This document shows, piece by piece, positions 55,086-64,000 of a stretch of DNA of 64,000 nucleotides; position 1 is the stretch's first letter, and each line of letters starts with the position of its first letter. The notes under the pieces were generated by a model. It saw only the letters and a list, made by a program, of their open reading frames with translations, did not search any database and had not been told where the DNA came from. The stretch is taken from assembly GCA_963575745.1 (NCBI GenBank), contig CAUYUJ010012747.1, positions 388,378 through 452,377 of the forward strand, given 5' to 3'. The stretch is from Prorocentrum cordatum (taxonomy: Eukaryota > Sar > Dinophyceae > Prorocentrales > Prorocentraceae). The translations under genes and the position numbers were made by a program.

Positions 55086-55883
55086 CGCCCACGAGATCCT
55101 AACGAACATCCAAGAGGCTTCATACCCACAGCCCAGGCACGTTGGCGGCGTGGGCCGAAGGCCATTCTATCTACACACATATCTATACATATAGATATAC
55201 ACACATACATACATCTATGCATTACATACATGTACACTTATTGTATACATTTATACGCATGATATACATCATAATATATACAGATGCAGTGCATGTATAT
55301 TTTTAGAGCTAGGACCTTGCAGACAAACCATTTCGGGAGACACGCGCGCGGAGACACGGCCGGCTCGTGCCGTGAGGACCTGCACGCTGGTTTCGGACTC
55401 TGCGCATCGTTCGGCCCTGGAGCGATCGCGGCTGTCGGACAGCGCGCGCGGAGGTCGTTCGATGGTCGGTATGTCCCAGGCCACCAGTGCGAGGCGGGGA
55501 TTTATCCATATCCACCGCCTGGGAAGCGACGCCCTGCTGCCCCAGCGGGCGGTTGACATGGATGTATTTTGGCCCCTGGGGGCCCGAATATTTCCACATC
55601 CACCGCCTGCCGAGGTCCCCGAACATTGATCCTCTAGGCGGTGGTCACGTATAAATTCCCGCCTCGGAACCAATGGCGTTCCAGGTGGAACGCCCGCGCT
55701 GTGGTCGCCACCGTGTCGACGCGACGCGAACCAGACAGCCGCCGCCTCGCGACGCCGAGGCGGGCCCGGTGAGGCCGTCAGCGGAGCAGGGACCGGCCGT
55801 CCCGACCGTTTCTGTGGGCCTGCCACAGCGTGCTCTTCAAACAGGGTGCTCCGAGAACAGAAGCAATGTTCGTAGAACACAGG

Positions 55884-56042
55884 TTAGTTCGGGCATGTCC
55901 CCCTACAGGGGGATTTTCGACGAAAAATGAGAAATACCCCAAGAATACTCCCAAATGGCCAGAAATAATAAAACAAATCGTCCCCAGACTATTTTTTGAC
56001 TCTTTTGGCATATTCCTCCTGTAGAGGGACAGGCCCGACTAA
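55884..56042. mobile_element. GTCGGGC inverted-repeat element (family 1), complete copy
   Basis: Left end TTAGTTCGGGCATGTCCCCC, right end GGGACAGGCCCGACTAA; the two ends pair over about 25 bp with few mismatches. 159 bp long, AT-richer interior, no coding capacity, so a MITE- or introner-like non-autonomous element. Confidence 0.72.
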
Positions 56043-56529
56043 AAACAAAGGCCGATGCGTTAAAACAAACCAATCTCAACCATACATGTTCTAAGAGAAC
56101 ACAGCCTCCAAGCCACACGAGGTTCTTCGAACATCCTCCGGTGGGCCTGCAGGCGAGCCAGGGCGCTTCGCGACAGCTCGAGCCAGTCGTAGTCCCCTCT
56201 CGGGGCTCGTTTCGGGCTGCTGGGCCGCCAAGAGACGGCTCGAGAGAAACATCCAGCACCCAGGGAGGGGGCCGAGAAGGCTGGGGGGGGGGGCATGCAT
56301 CGAGCAACATCGCAGTGCCAGTTCTCCTGGGGGAGGCACCAGGGCCTTGGACGTCTCAGTTCCTGTCGAGGTTCGAGGCAGTCCAGATATGTAGATACAG
56401 GTCTGGAGGGCTATTCTTGAGCCCTCTGGCAAGTCAAGGTCGTCGTCTCCAGACATCCATCCGACGTCGAGGCTCCGCAGAGGTCTGGGCCCCTTCCTGG
56501 GGACCAGCTTCTCATCCCGAGTCAGTTTT

Positions 56530-56700
56530 GTCTGAAGGGGCCTTGGGACACACCAAAGATATATGCACAAATCCAAGGATCCCCCATCATTTTTCATACT
56601 TTCTGGGTCTTCGTCTTCCCCCCAGTGACATGGGAATCGACGATGGATTGTGTCTGTGTGTGTGTGTGCTTCTTTCCTCTCCTGACGGTCTTCGGACGGC
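56530..56700. repeat. Dispersed repeat (GGGAATCGACGATT family), copy 2
   Basis: Shares GGGGCCTTGGGACACACC, CATACTTTCTGGGTCTTCGT and GGGAATCGACGAT...TGTGTCTGTGTG with the copy at 10.03 kb. Both are followed by a family 1 element. Confidence 0.65.
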
Positions 56701-56760
56701 CCGGGGGCCTGGCGGGGGCCCCATGTTTGAGGGGTGGCGACCCAGGAGGGGGGACTGGCC

Positions 56761-56961
56761 TCAGTTCGGGCATGCCCCCCTGCAGGGTTTTTTCGGACGA
56801 CAGATAAAGATACGTACAGGGTTTTTTCGGACGACAGATAAAGATACCCCCAACATGCTCCACAATGGCCAGACACAGAACAGCAAACACGTCGCCAGAC
56901 TACGGTTTTTGACGCTTTTTTCGAATATTATCCCCCCTGCGGAGGGAGAGAGGCCCGACTC
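56761..56961. mobile_element. GTCGGGC element (family 1), diverged copy with internal duplication
   Basis: Starts TCAGTTCGGGCATGCCCCCC and ends GGAGAGAGGCCCGACT. A segment of about 38 bp containing GTTTTTTCGGACGACAG is doubled inside, making it about 40 bp longer than the complete copy. Confidence 0.6.
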
Positions 56962-57299
56962 CAGACGGGCCCAGAGGGGGTGGGGGTGCTGGGTGTAAAT
57001 GTGGGGTGGCGCCGATCCAGACATGACGTTTTATATTTTGCGTTATCCGGTCAAGTTCCCCTCCTTTTCCTTCCTACTTTCGCGTTCGTCCTCTTATGCC
57101 CTACTCGCTCGTTCCTTCCTTCTCTCATGTGATATGGGGATCGGATTCGAAGCCCAGCTGGCATCGACCTGGAATCGGCGATGCCTCGCCGAACAGTCGA
57201 CGAGAGGCCTCGGACCGTGGCGGAGCAGCATGCTCTCCTGGGCGGGGCGGGCTGCGGCAGGCTCGGGTCGCGCCGACCGCGGCGCCGCTTCCTGCCACC

Positions 57300-57480
57300 A
57301 CCTGGCACGTAAAGGGGCCCCAGGACACACATTCTCCCACTTCCCGTATTTTCTTGTATTTTCCCATATTTTCCCAGGACCTGCCCGAGTTCCCCCCCCA
57401 CTTCCCATATGTTCCCATATTTTCCTGGGAATCGACGATTCGTTGTGTCTGTGTGTTTTTTCCCCTCCTGAGAACGATCG
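57300..57480. repeat. Dispersed repeat (GGGAATCGACGATT family), copy 3
   Basis: Contains GGGGCCCCAGGACACAC, three TTCCCATATTTTC-like words and GGGAATCGACGATTCGTTGT. No coding signal. Confidence 0.68.
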
Positions 57481-57794
57481 GCTGCTCCCCACACCTCTGA
57501 CCGTTCAACGCCGAGCGATTCTGGGTCGCCGGCGGCGTTCAACGCTGGACGCCGGCGGCGGGGTCGCCGTCGGTCGACACGGCGCGAACCTGCCGCACCA
57601 GGCCTCCGTCGGACATCGGTGGGCGTTGCCCTCGTGAGCCTACCCCCCTGTCGCTGCCCCGGACCAGGGCCCTGGGCCCCGACTAGGCCTGTCCTGGGCA
57701 GCGCTCTGACCATGCCCTCGAGGCGAATGCGGTCGTGGCGACGAGGACGCTGCAGGAGGCCCAGAAAGCGTCCACGAACGACATCCTCGAAGTT

Positions 57795-58060
57795 CCTCCT
57801 GCTCCTCCTCTCCTCCTCCTCCTTCTCCTCCTCCTCCTCCTCCTCCTCCTCCTCCTTCTCCTCCTCCTCCTCCTCCTCGATCCTCATCCTCGATCCTCGA
57901 TCCTCCTCCTCCTCCTCCTCCTCCTCCTGTTCCTCCTCCTCGATCCTCCTCCTCGATCCTCCTCCTCCTCCTCCTCCTTCGCGATCCTCCTCGATCCTCC
58001 TCCTCCTCCTCCTCCTCCTGCTCCTCCTCGATCCGCCTCCTCGATCCTCCACCTGGTGGT
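57795..58060. repeat. CCT microsatellite with CGATCCT interruptions
   Basis: A TCC run interrupted by GATCCTC. Similar CTC runs occur at 59.82-59.99 and 62.38-62.65 kb, and GGA runs at 60.78-60.91 kb. Confidence 0.88.
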
Positions 58061-58709
58061 GATGCGGACGAGTTCGCGTCGAAGCGCCGATGCCCTCGAG
58101 CCCTCCCCCCGCCGTGTTGCGGGAGGAGGGCGAGGAGATACCGATAGGGAGAATAACGGAAACGGTAGCAGTGAGAAGTCCATGCACCTGTGGGAGGGGA
58201 GGGGGGGGGGGCTGTGGGCGCCTGTGCGCGCCGGTGGCAGGGCAGTGCTGATCCTTCACCACTCACCTCCTCCCCCTCCTCCTGCTCCCTTCTTGGGGGC
58301 ACCAAAAGGTACCAACACCGCTGCTCCCTGGACCTCTCCTGGGGTGCGTTCTGACCAGGATTTCGAGGCGAATCCAGCGGTGGCGACGAGGGCCTCCCCA
58401 ACGGCCCGACACGGCGAAAACGAGGCCAGGGTAGTGGTATGGGTACCTCTTCCTCCTCTGATCCTCTTCCTCTTTTCTCGCAGCCGCCGATCCGCAGTGA
58501 CCACGCGCTCGTTGGAGGTGGAGCCGAGCATCACCTCGCGGAGGCTGCGCCCTGGCCCCGTGTACGCCTGACCTCGCTTCTGACGCCCGCGCTCCTGCGC
58601 GCCCGCGCCCCTGCGCGCCCCCGGGGAGTTGATTTTACCGAGCCGAAAAGCTTGAGAGGCACGCGAGCGCCGAAAAGAAAGGGGTCCTACATCCAGGGTT
58701 GGAAAGCCG

Positions 58710-58864
58710 CCCCTACCCTGGGTTATACGTGCTTGGTATGTAAGCCTCCTGGGAGCGCCGAAAAGCCAGAAAGCCGCCACCGCGCGGCACGCGCGATACG
58801 CAGGGTTTGCCCTGCCAGCTCACAAGAGATTGAGCGCACAGCGCCTCGTAAACCAGGGTAGGGG
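58710..58864. mobile_element. 155-bp inverted-repeat element (CCCCTACCCTGG ends)
   Basis: Left end CCCCTACCCTGGGTTATAC; right end GTAAACCAGGGTAGGGG is its near-perfect reverse complement (about 16 of 19). No open frame of note. Confidence 0.65.
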
Positions 58865-59409
58865 CCTTTCTTGCGCCATTGATTACAGTCAACACGTATC
58901 ATAAGGATGCGCGGTAAGGATGCAAGGGCCTGGAAGGCCCAGGTTAACGTTTTTCGAACGAGGCTGGCCAGAAAAAGTCGCTAAGGATGGGCCGAATGGG
59001 GCAAGGATGTGAGGGTACAATTGGGAAGGTTGCTCATCCTTACCATGCGGGTTGACTGTACAATCGGACGTAAGCCAGAACAAACAACATCCTCCAATAA
59101 CATGAGGCCCTACACCAGCCAAGACGCATAGAACATCCGACATTACCCCACCCGCTCGAAAGAGGCGCCAAAAACAACCAAGATCGACTCCATGGGGGAG
59201 GGGGGTTAGGGGGGCCCGCGCCGATCGGCGAAACAATGCATAACAAAAAAAACACATTATGTACTGTTGCACGGCGCGAGGAGTGATCTTCCCAGGGGCA
59301 GTGCCAGCCCGAGGCTTCCTCCGTGGCGTCGGGCCCGTGGCGCTGGCGTGCCGCGCCGGAGCGCGGCGGGGCAGAGCCCGCGGCGCGGCACGCCAGGTCA
59401 GCCTGTGCA

Positions 59410-59585
59410 AAAAAAACACGCAGTATGTGTTTTTGTTGGTTTGTTTGCTTGCGTGTGCTTTTCCACAGTGTGCGCCTTGTGAGTGCGTGCGTGCTTGTGT
59501 GTGTGTATTTGTTTTTTTTTGTGTGTGTGTGTGTGTCTGTGTGTGTGTCTCTGTGTGTGTGTCTGTGTGTGTGTGAGTTTGCTTC
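59410..59585. repeat. GT-rich microsatellite
   Basis: A TTTGTTGGTTTG stretch grading into GTGTGTGTCTGTGTG repeats. Confidence 0.88.
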
Positions 59586-61419
59586 CAGGGACTCTGGCTG
59601 CTTTCTGCTCCACAGCGTGTGCGCTTTTTCCACCGCCTCCCCGAGGCAGCCGGGCCCCAGGGGAGCTCTCGCCGCCTTCCCCGAGGGGCGCGCCTCGCCC
59701 CCGCCCCGTTTTCGAGGGCCCCCGGGGGCCCGACGACGGGCCCCCGAAGAGGCGCACCGTCGGCGATGTGGGCCCCTCGCTGCCCAGGGAGGGGCGACGC
59801 CGTGGGGGGCCTGGCCCGGGGGATGTCCCCCTCCCCCTCCCCCTCACCCTCCTCCTCCTCCCCCTCCCTCCCCCTCCTCCCCCTCCCCCTCCCCTCCTCC
59901 TCCTCCTCCTCCTCCTCCTCCTCCTCCTCCTCCTCCTCCTCCTCCTCCCCCTCCCCCTCCCCCTCCCCCTCCTCCTCCTCCTCCTCCTCGAGCTCGAAGC
60001 GGCGGTGCATCGCCGATGGATCGGCGGCAGGCCCTCGGCAGCGAATTCGCACGCGCCTGGGGGCGGGATAGGGGGCATCATCGAGCCCTTGCGTCGGCGA
60101 TCCATGGGCCTCTGCGGGCCGATGCGGGCCCCCGGGTCCTACACCTGCGATGGTCCTCGTCGCTGTCTTCGGGTCGTGCTCGGCTCTCTTGCGGCCGTTC
60201 GACATGATCTGGGCACCCCTGGAACGCCCTCGGTGAGGCGCAACCGCAAGAAGGCACCCCGAGGCCGGAAAACCACCGAGAGCGAACGAAAACGCCTGGA
60301 CTCCCCGAACCTCCAGACCGAACATTCGTCTCGAGGCATCGCGAGGCCAAACACATCCTGGCCCATCCCCAACCTAACGTTGCCTCTGCTCTTCTGAGCC
60401 CAACCCCGCCCCAACAAACAAATCGGGCCATAACTCGGGCCTCCTCAGGCCGCTCAAGACGATCCAGACAGCACGGGAACTTCCTCGGCGAGGCATAGCT
60501 GATGGAGAGCATGAACCCTGGAGCTGGGAAGCCGCTGAGAACCGACAAGAACACCAAAATACCTTGAACTTCGAACCTCGAAAGTGCCCCCCCTGAGCCT
60601 ATCACCCCCTAGCGTTGCCCCTGATGGTCGTCTTCGGGGCCCGAAGACCGGAACAGGCGTCGCCGGGTCGCCCTGCTGCCCGGCGTCGCCGCCGTCGGAC
60701 GCGATGGCCAAGGGGCGAAGAAGCAAAGCGTGGCTTGGGGTTGCGCCGTTTGCTTTCTATGTCCGGAATGGGGGGATGCAGAAGAGGAGGATGAGGGGGA
60801 AGAGGAGGAGGGGCAGGAAGATGAGCAAGAGGAGAGGATGAACAAAAGAAGGAGGAGGAGGAGGCGGAGGAGGAGGAGGAGGAGGAGGAGGAGGAGGAGA
60901 AGGAAAAGGGACGAGAAAGAAGAGGAGGCGGGAAGAGGGAAAGCAATAGGAGGAGTAAAGGAGGAGATGAGGGGAGGTAGTACGAGGGAGGAGGACGACG
61001 AGCAATAGGAGAGGAGGTAGTAGTAAGATGAGGAGGTAGGAGGATGAAGGAGGAGCAGGGGAAGGTGAGGGTGAGGGGGAAAAACACAAATAGCAGGGGA
61101 GAATAAGAGGAATAGAAAGAGAAAGGAAAAAGAATGAGTAGGGGAGGACAGAGATAGAGAAATAAAGAGGAATGAAAAATAAAGAAAGAGAGAGAGAGAG
61201 TAGAAAGGAAGGAGGGATAAGAGAAGGGAGAGGAATAAAATAAGAAAGAAGAAAGAGAGGGGAAAAGAAAAGATGGGGAAAAAGGGGGAGAGAAAAAGAG
61301 GAGGGGGGAAAAGGAGGGGGGAGATGGAGGGGGAGGTGGAGGAGGGATGGAGGGGGAACGGAATCCTGCCCCACAGCCTCCCTCCTCCTATCCTTACGCT
61401 GCTCCTTCGCCCCTCGGGC

Positions 61420-62113
61420 TGGTGGGGATCAGGATCTCCTGGTTGCTGGCGTCGGCCAGCAGCTCTTGCGCGGACGGCGTGAACTTCAGCACGTCCTTCC
61501 CGACACCCAGGATGCGCCAAGGTCCACCGAGATGGAGATGTGCCCCCCCCCCCTCCCGAAGATCGCGCGCGGCGCTTGGCGTGGGATGCGCGCATGCCTG
61601 CTCCGTGAGGGCTGGGCCAGCCCGCACCCAACGCTCCGCGAGATCCACGGTTGCACGTCCACAGACCTCCGATGACTGGCGTTTCCCGCTTCGCGGTCCA
61701 CGGAATGCCCCGACACTTTCACCGGGGCAAGTTGTTCGCCGCGGACGACTTCTGACGGTCATAGGGGGCGTTAGGGGGCCACATGCGAACCCTACCCCTA
61801 CCCCCCACGATTCCTGAGGGGGAGGGTGGGGTTCACCTCGTTCGGGAGCTCCCGAGCGAAGTGAACCCCACCCTCCCCCTCAGAAATCGTGGGGGGTAGG
61901 GGTAGGGTTCGCATGTGGCCCCCTAGGCGTCGAAGCGGCCCCCGGAGGCCGAAAGCGGGGAGAAACCTTGGTCTTGATGCCTCCAGCGAGGTCGGAGGCC
62001 TGGGCCTCTCCAAGCCGGCTGACACGGGTGAACCCCAGGGCTCTGGCCTGCGCCACGTCGAACGACGCCTCCTGCGCGCGCGACACGGCGGTCCCGAGCT
62101 TGTCCAGGAGGAC
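61420..62113 (-). CDS. Prefoldin subunit 5-like, two internal exons (partial gene)
   Basis: Exon A 62113-62042 (24 codons, VLLDKLGTAVSRAQ...VAQAR) and exon B 61495-61420 (DVLKFTPSAQELLADASN then QEILIPT) join in phase 0 through a GC-AG intron of 546 bp, and a second GC donor follows. The joined segment is a coiled-coil-like helix ending in (E)ILIPT, which resembles the region of prefoldin alpha subunit 5 just before its conserved (S)LYVPG hairpin. Prefoldin is a hexameric cytosolic co-chaperone that hands unfolded actin and tubulin to CCT. The diagnostic YVPG exon was not found downstream, nor an N-terminal exon upstream. Exon A lies just outside the 154-bp palindrome, which sits in the shared intron. 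Exon status is fairly good, family identity tentative. Confidence 0.42.
61772..61925. other. 154-bp near-perfect palindrome without spacer
   Basis: Reads TAGGGGGCCACATGCGAACC from either end. Two 77-bp arms meet at GGGAGCTCCC (centre 61848/61849) with only three mismatched pairs that I can see. It lies within the intron joining the two prefoldin-like exons. Could be a loop-less MITE, a fold-back element or an assembly/replication artefact. Confidence 0.85.
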
Positions 62114-63118
62114 CTCCCCGGGCGGCGGGGCGCGGGCGGCAAAAAGGGAGAACGGTGGGGGGTTCGAGGAAGTCTCGACGGAGAGACACGTTCAGGACCA
62201 CACTGCGAGGACGTCTCGAGCGGGAGCCTCGCCCGTGACTTTCATCAGGAAGAACTGTCGAGCGGGAGCCTCCCTTCGGGGGTTGAGCGGGAGATTGTAA
62301 AACACGGACGGCCCTCGTAAAACTATGTAGCTTTACACGTGGGAGGGGACATCTGCAACCCGAGTGCTGAGGAAGCCTCGACCAGGAGTTTCAATCCTCC
62401 CTCCTCCCTCCCTTCTCCTCCCTCCCTGTCTCCTCCCCTCCCTCTGTCCTCCCTCCGCAGCCCCCCTGGCTCCAGCCAGGGTCGCTCGCGCGCTGCCCTC
62501 CTCCTCCCTCGTTCCTCTTCCTCCTTCTCCCTCCCACTCCTTGTCCTCCTCCTCCTCCTCCTCCTCCTCCTTCATTATCCTCCCTCATCGTACCTCCTCC
62601 TCCTCCTCCTTCTCCTCCTCCTCCTCCTCCTCCCTCCGTCTGCCTCCTCGTGCTCACGGAGATGAGGATCAGGCGGAGGATACAAAACAGATGAGCTTCA
62701 CGAAGATGGCAGACGGATGAGGAGGATCTGGAGGACGATCATGAGGAGGGCCAGGATGACGAAGGTTTCAAGCAGGACGGCGATGATGACGTAGGATTTT
62801 TACGGGCTTCGGCCTCGGGGGACACTGCCGACACCCTGGACCACTCAAACACCGATCCAGGACGAACAAGTGGCCCTGGTGAGAGGGTCGGGGGGGGGCA
62901 CGCAGCGAGAACACCATGACCCAAACATCCGACGCCCGTGCCTTTTTTCGAGTAGGGGACCGACATCGATTACAGAACTGCGTTGCCCCAACACTGATTC
63001 CCTTGTCGAATGTGCGAAACAAATACATAGACTGTTGGAAAGGTCTGTGAGGATTCTTTGCTTCGCTTTGTAGATTCGGCGAGGAAAACAAGTTTGGGGG
63101 AACTCCATTCTGTACTTC

Positions 63119-63266
63119 GGTCGGGCACGTCCCCCTACAGGCGGGACGTGGGCGAAACATTAAAAATACTCCAAACATGCCCCCAAAGGGCAACACAACT
63201 GCTAAAACCCCATACCATTTTTTGACTATGTTTGAAGATTCCCCCTGTAGAGGGACACGCCCGACC
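63119..63266. mobile_element. GTCGGGC inverted-repeat element (family 1), copy
   Basis: Begins GGTCGGGCACGTCCCCCTAC and ends GTAGAGGGACACGCCCGACC; about 148 bp. Confidence 0.72.
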
Positions 63267-63389
63267 TAATCCTGCAGTCGATCCTCTGCTGGACTTTCGT
63301 GCAACGCTTCGCGCGGCCCCCCCGAGGTCTGGAGCCCTTCGCCGGGGACCGTCAACTCCGCCCGAGCCCGTGTGTTGCTGCTGCCCCGA

Positions 63390-63546
63390 GGTCGGGCACG
63401 TCCCCCCGCAGGCGGATCTTGGACAAAAGCAAAACATACTCAAAGCATGCCCCACAATGGTCAACAACAATACTAAAAACATCGTGCCCAGATCCTGTTT
63501 TGACTATTTTTGAATATTCCCCCTGTAGAAGGACACGCCCGATTTA
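63390..63546. mobile_element. GTCGGGC inverted-repeat element (family 1), copy
   Basis: Begins GGTCGGGCACGTCCCCCCGC after AG and ends GAAGGACACGCCCGATTTAA. Same orientation as its neighbours on both sides. Confidence 0.7.
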
Positions 63547-63599
63547 ATCCTGGAGTCGATCTTCTGCACGGCCTGAGCCCTTTTTTGTTGCTGCCCCTA

Positions 63600-63754
63600 G
63601 GTCGGGCACGTCCCCCTACAGGCGGGTTTTAACAGAAAAACTACAACTATTCAAACCATGTCCAAACATACTCAGAAAATAGCGAACAAATCGTCCCCAG
63701 AGCATTGTTTGACCATCTTTGAATATTCCCCCTGTAGAGGGACAGGCCCGACTT
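63600..63754. mobile_element. GTCGGGC inverted-repeat element (family 1), copy
   Basis: Begins GGTCGGGCACGTCCCCCTAC after TAG and ends GAGGGACAGGCCCGACTT. The spacer before it (GAGTCGATCTTCTGC... GTTGCTGCCCC) resembles the spacer before the previous copy, so the three form a short head-to-tail array. Confidence 0.72.
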
Positions 63755-64000
63755 CGTACTGCCCCCAGGGTCCCCAAGGGGGGGGGGGCCAGAGGCAGAG
63801 AGTTGCCCCCAAATCAGGTCGTGACACGAAGCCAGGACGAAGGGAACATCGGGCGAACACAGATCCAGAATCTCAAAGATGAACCTGCGGCGTTGGAGGA
63901 TGTCTCGGGCGCCGCGGTCTTCTCGGAGCGTTCCAGAACGTTGAGCAGGGACCGACCGTCCCGGCTATAGGCCTACCACGAAACGTTCTTAACCCCAAAA

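Noticed and set aside
62700-62800. Hydrophobic minus-strand stretch SYVIIAVLLETFVILALL that looks like a membrane helix
   Set aside because: It arises from degenerate GAT/GTC triplets, is followed at once by a stop, and has no convincing splice context.

Overview
The window looks like nuclear DNA of a dinoflagellate. Four things point there. (1) Genes lie head to tail on one strand. (2) They are split into many exons whose introns begin with GT, GC or GA in similar numbers and end in AG, nearly always followed by G. (3) The sequence is GC-rich and loaded with short-element, satellite and microsatellite repeats. (4) The largest gene resembles long, unannotated dinoflagellate proteins. A Prorocentrum-like genome (GC near 60%) is a reasonable guess, but species is inference. 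I saw no operons, rRNA, CRISPR or bacterial-type genes.

All recognisable genes run on the minus strand, so they read from high to low coordinates. From 45,915 to 18,608 lies an 18-exon gene (about 1,682 codons, every junction in phase) for a large protein of unknown function. After 482 bp comes a four-exon gene (18,125-16,636, about 265 aa, unknown function, lysine-rich tail). Its stop codon directly abuts the ATG of the next gene, a six-exon triose-phosphate/nucleotide-sugar transporter family (TPT/DMT) membrane protein that runs off the left edge. Upstream of the large gene are one isolated membrane-segment exon (about 48.0 kb) and two exons resembling prefoldin subunit 5 (61.4-62.1 kb).

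Two very large introns of the 18-exon gene (7.3 and 7.0 kb) each hold a CpG-rich block with minus-strand protein motifs unrelated to the host gene. The 20.6-25.2 kb block has both halves of a TET/JBP-type 2-oxoglutarate/Fe(II) dioxygenase. The 32.9-36.9 kb block has pieces resembling a TET-associated glycosyltransferase. Together they would make a thymine or cytosine oxidation plus glycosylation pair. That matters because dinoflagellate DNA is known to contain hydroxymethyluracil. Whether these are live nested genes, mobile-element cargo or relics cannot be settled by eye.

The rest is repeat territory. The 10.7-kb last visible intron of the transporter (63-10,783) holds a 12-bp-periodic satellite, a near-identical 1,251-bp tandem duplication and a 45-bp tandem repeat. 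The right third (46-64 kb) holds TATG microsatellites, a 33-bp GGGGCCC-type satellite (49.4-52.5 kb), several families of 150-200 bp terminal-inverted-repeat elements, and a nearly perfect 154-bp palindrome at 61.8 kb. Most long open frames in these repeats exist only because the repeat period is a multiple of three.
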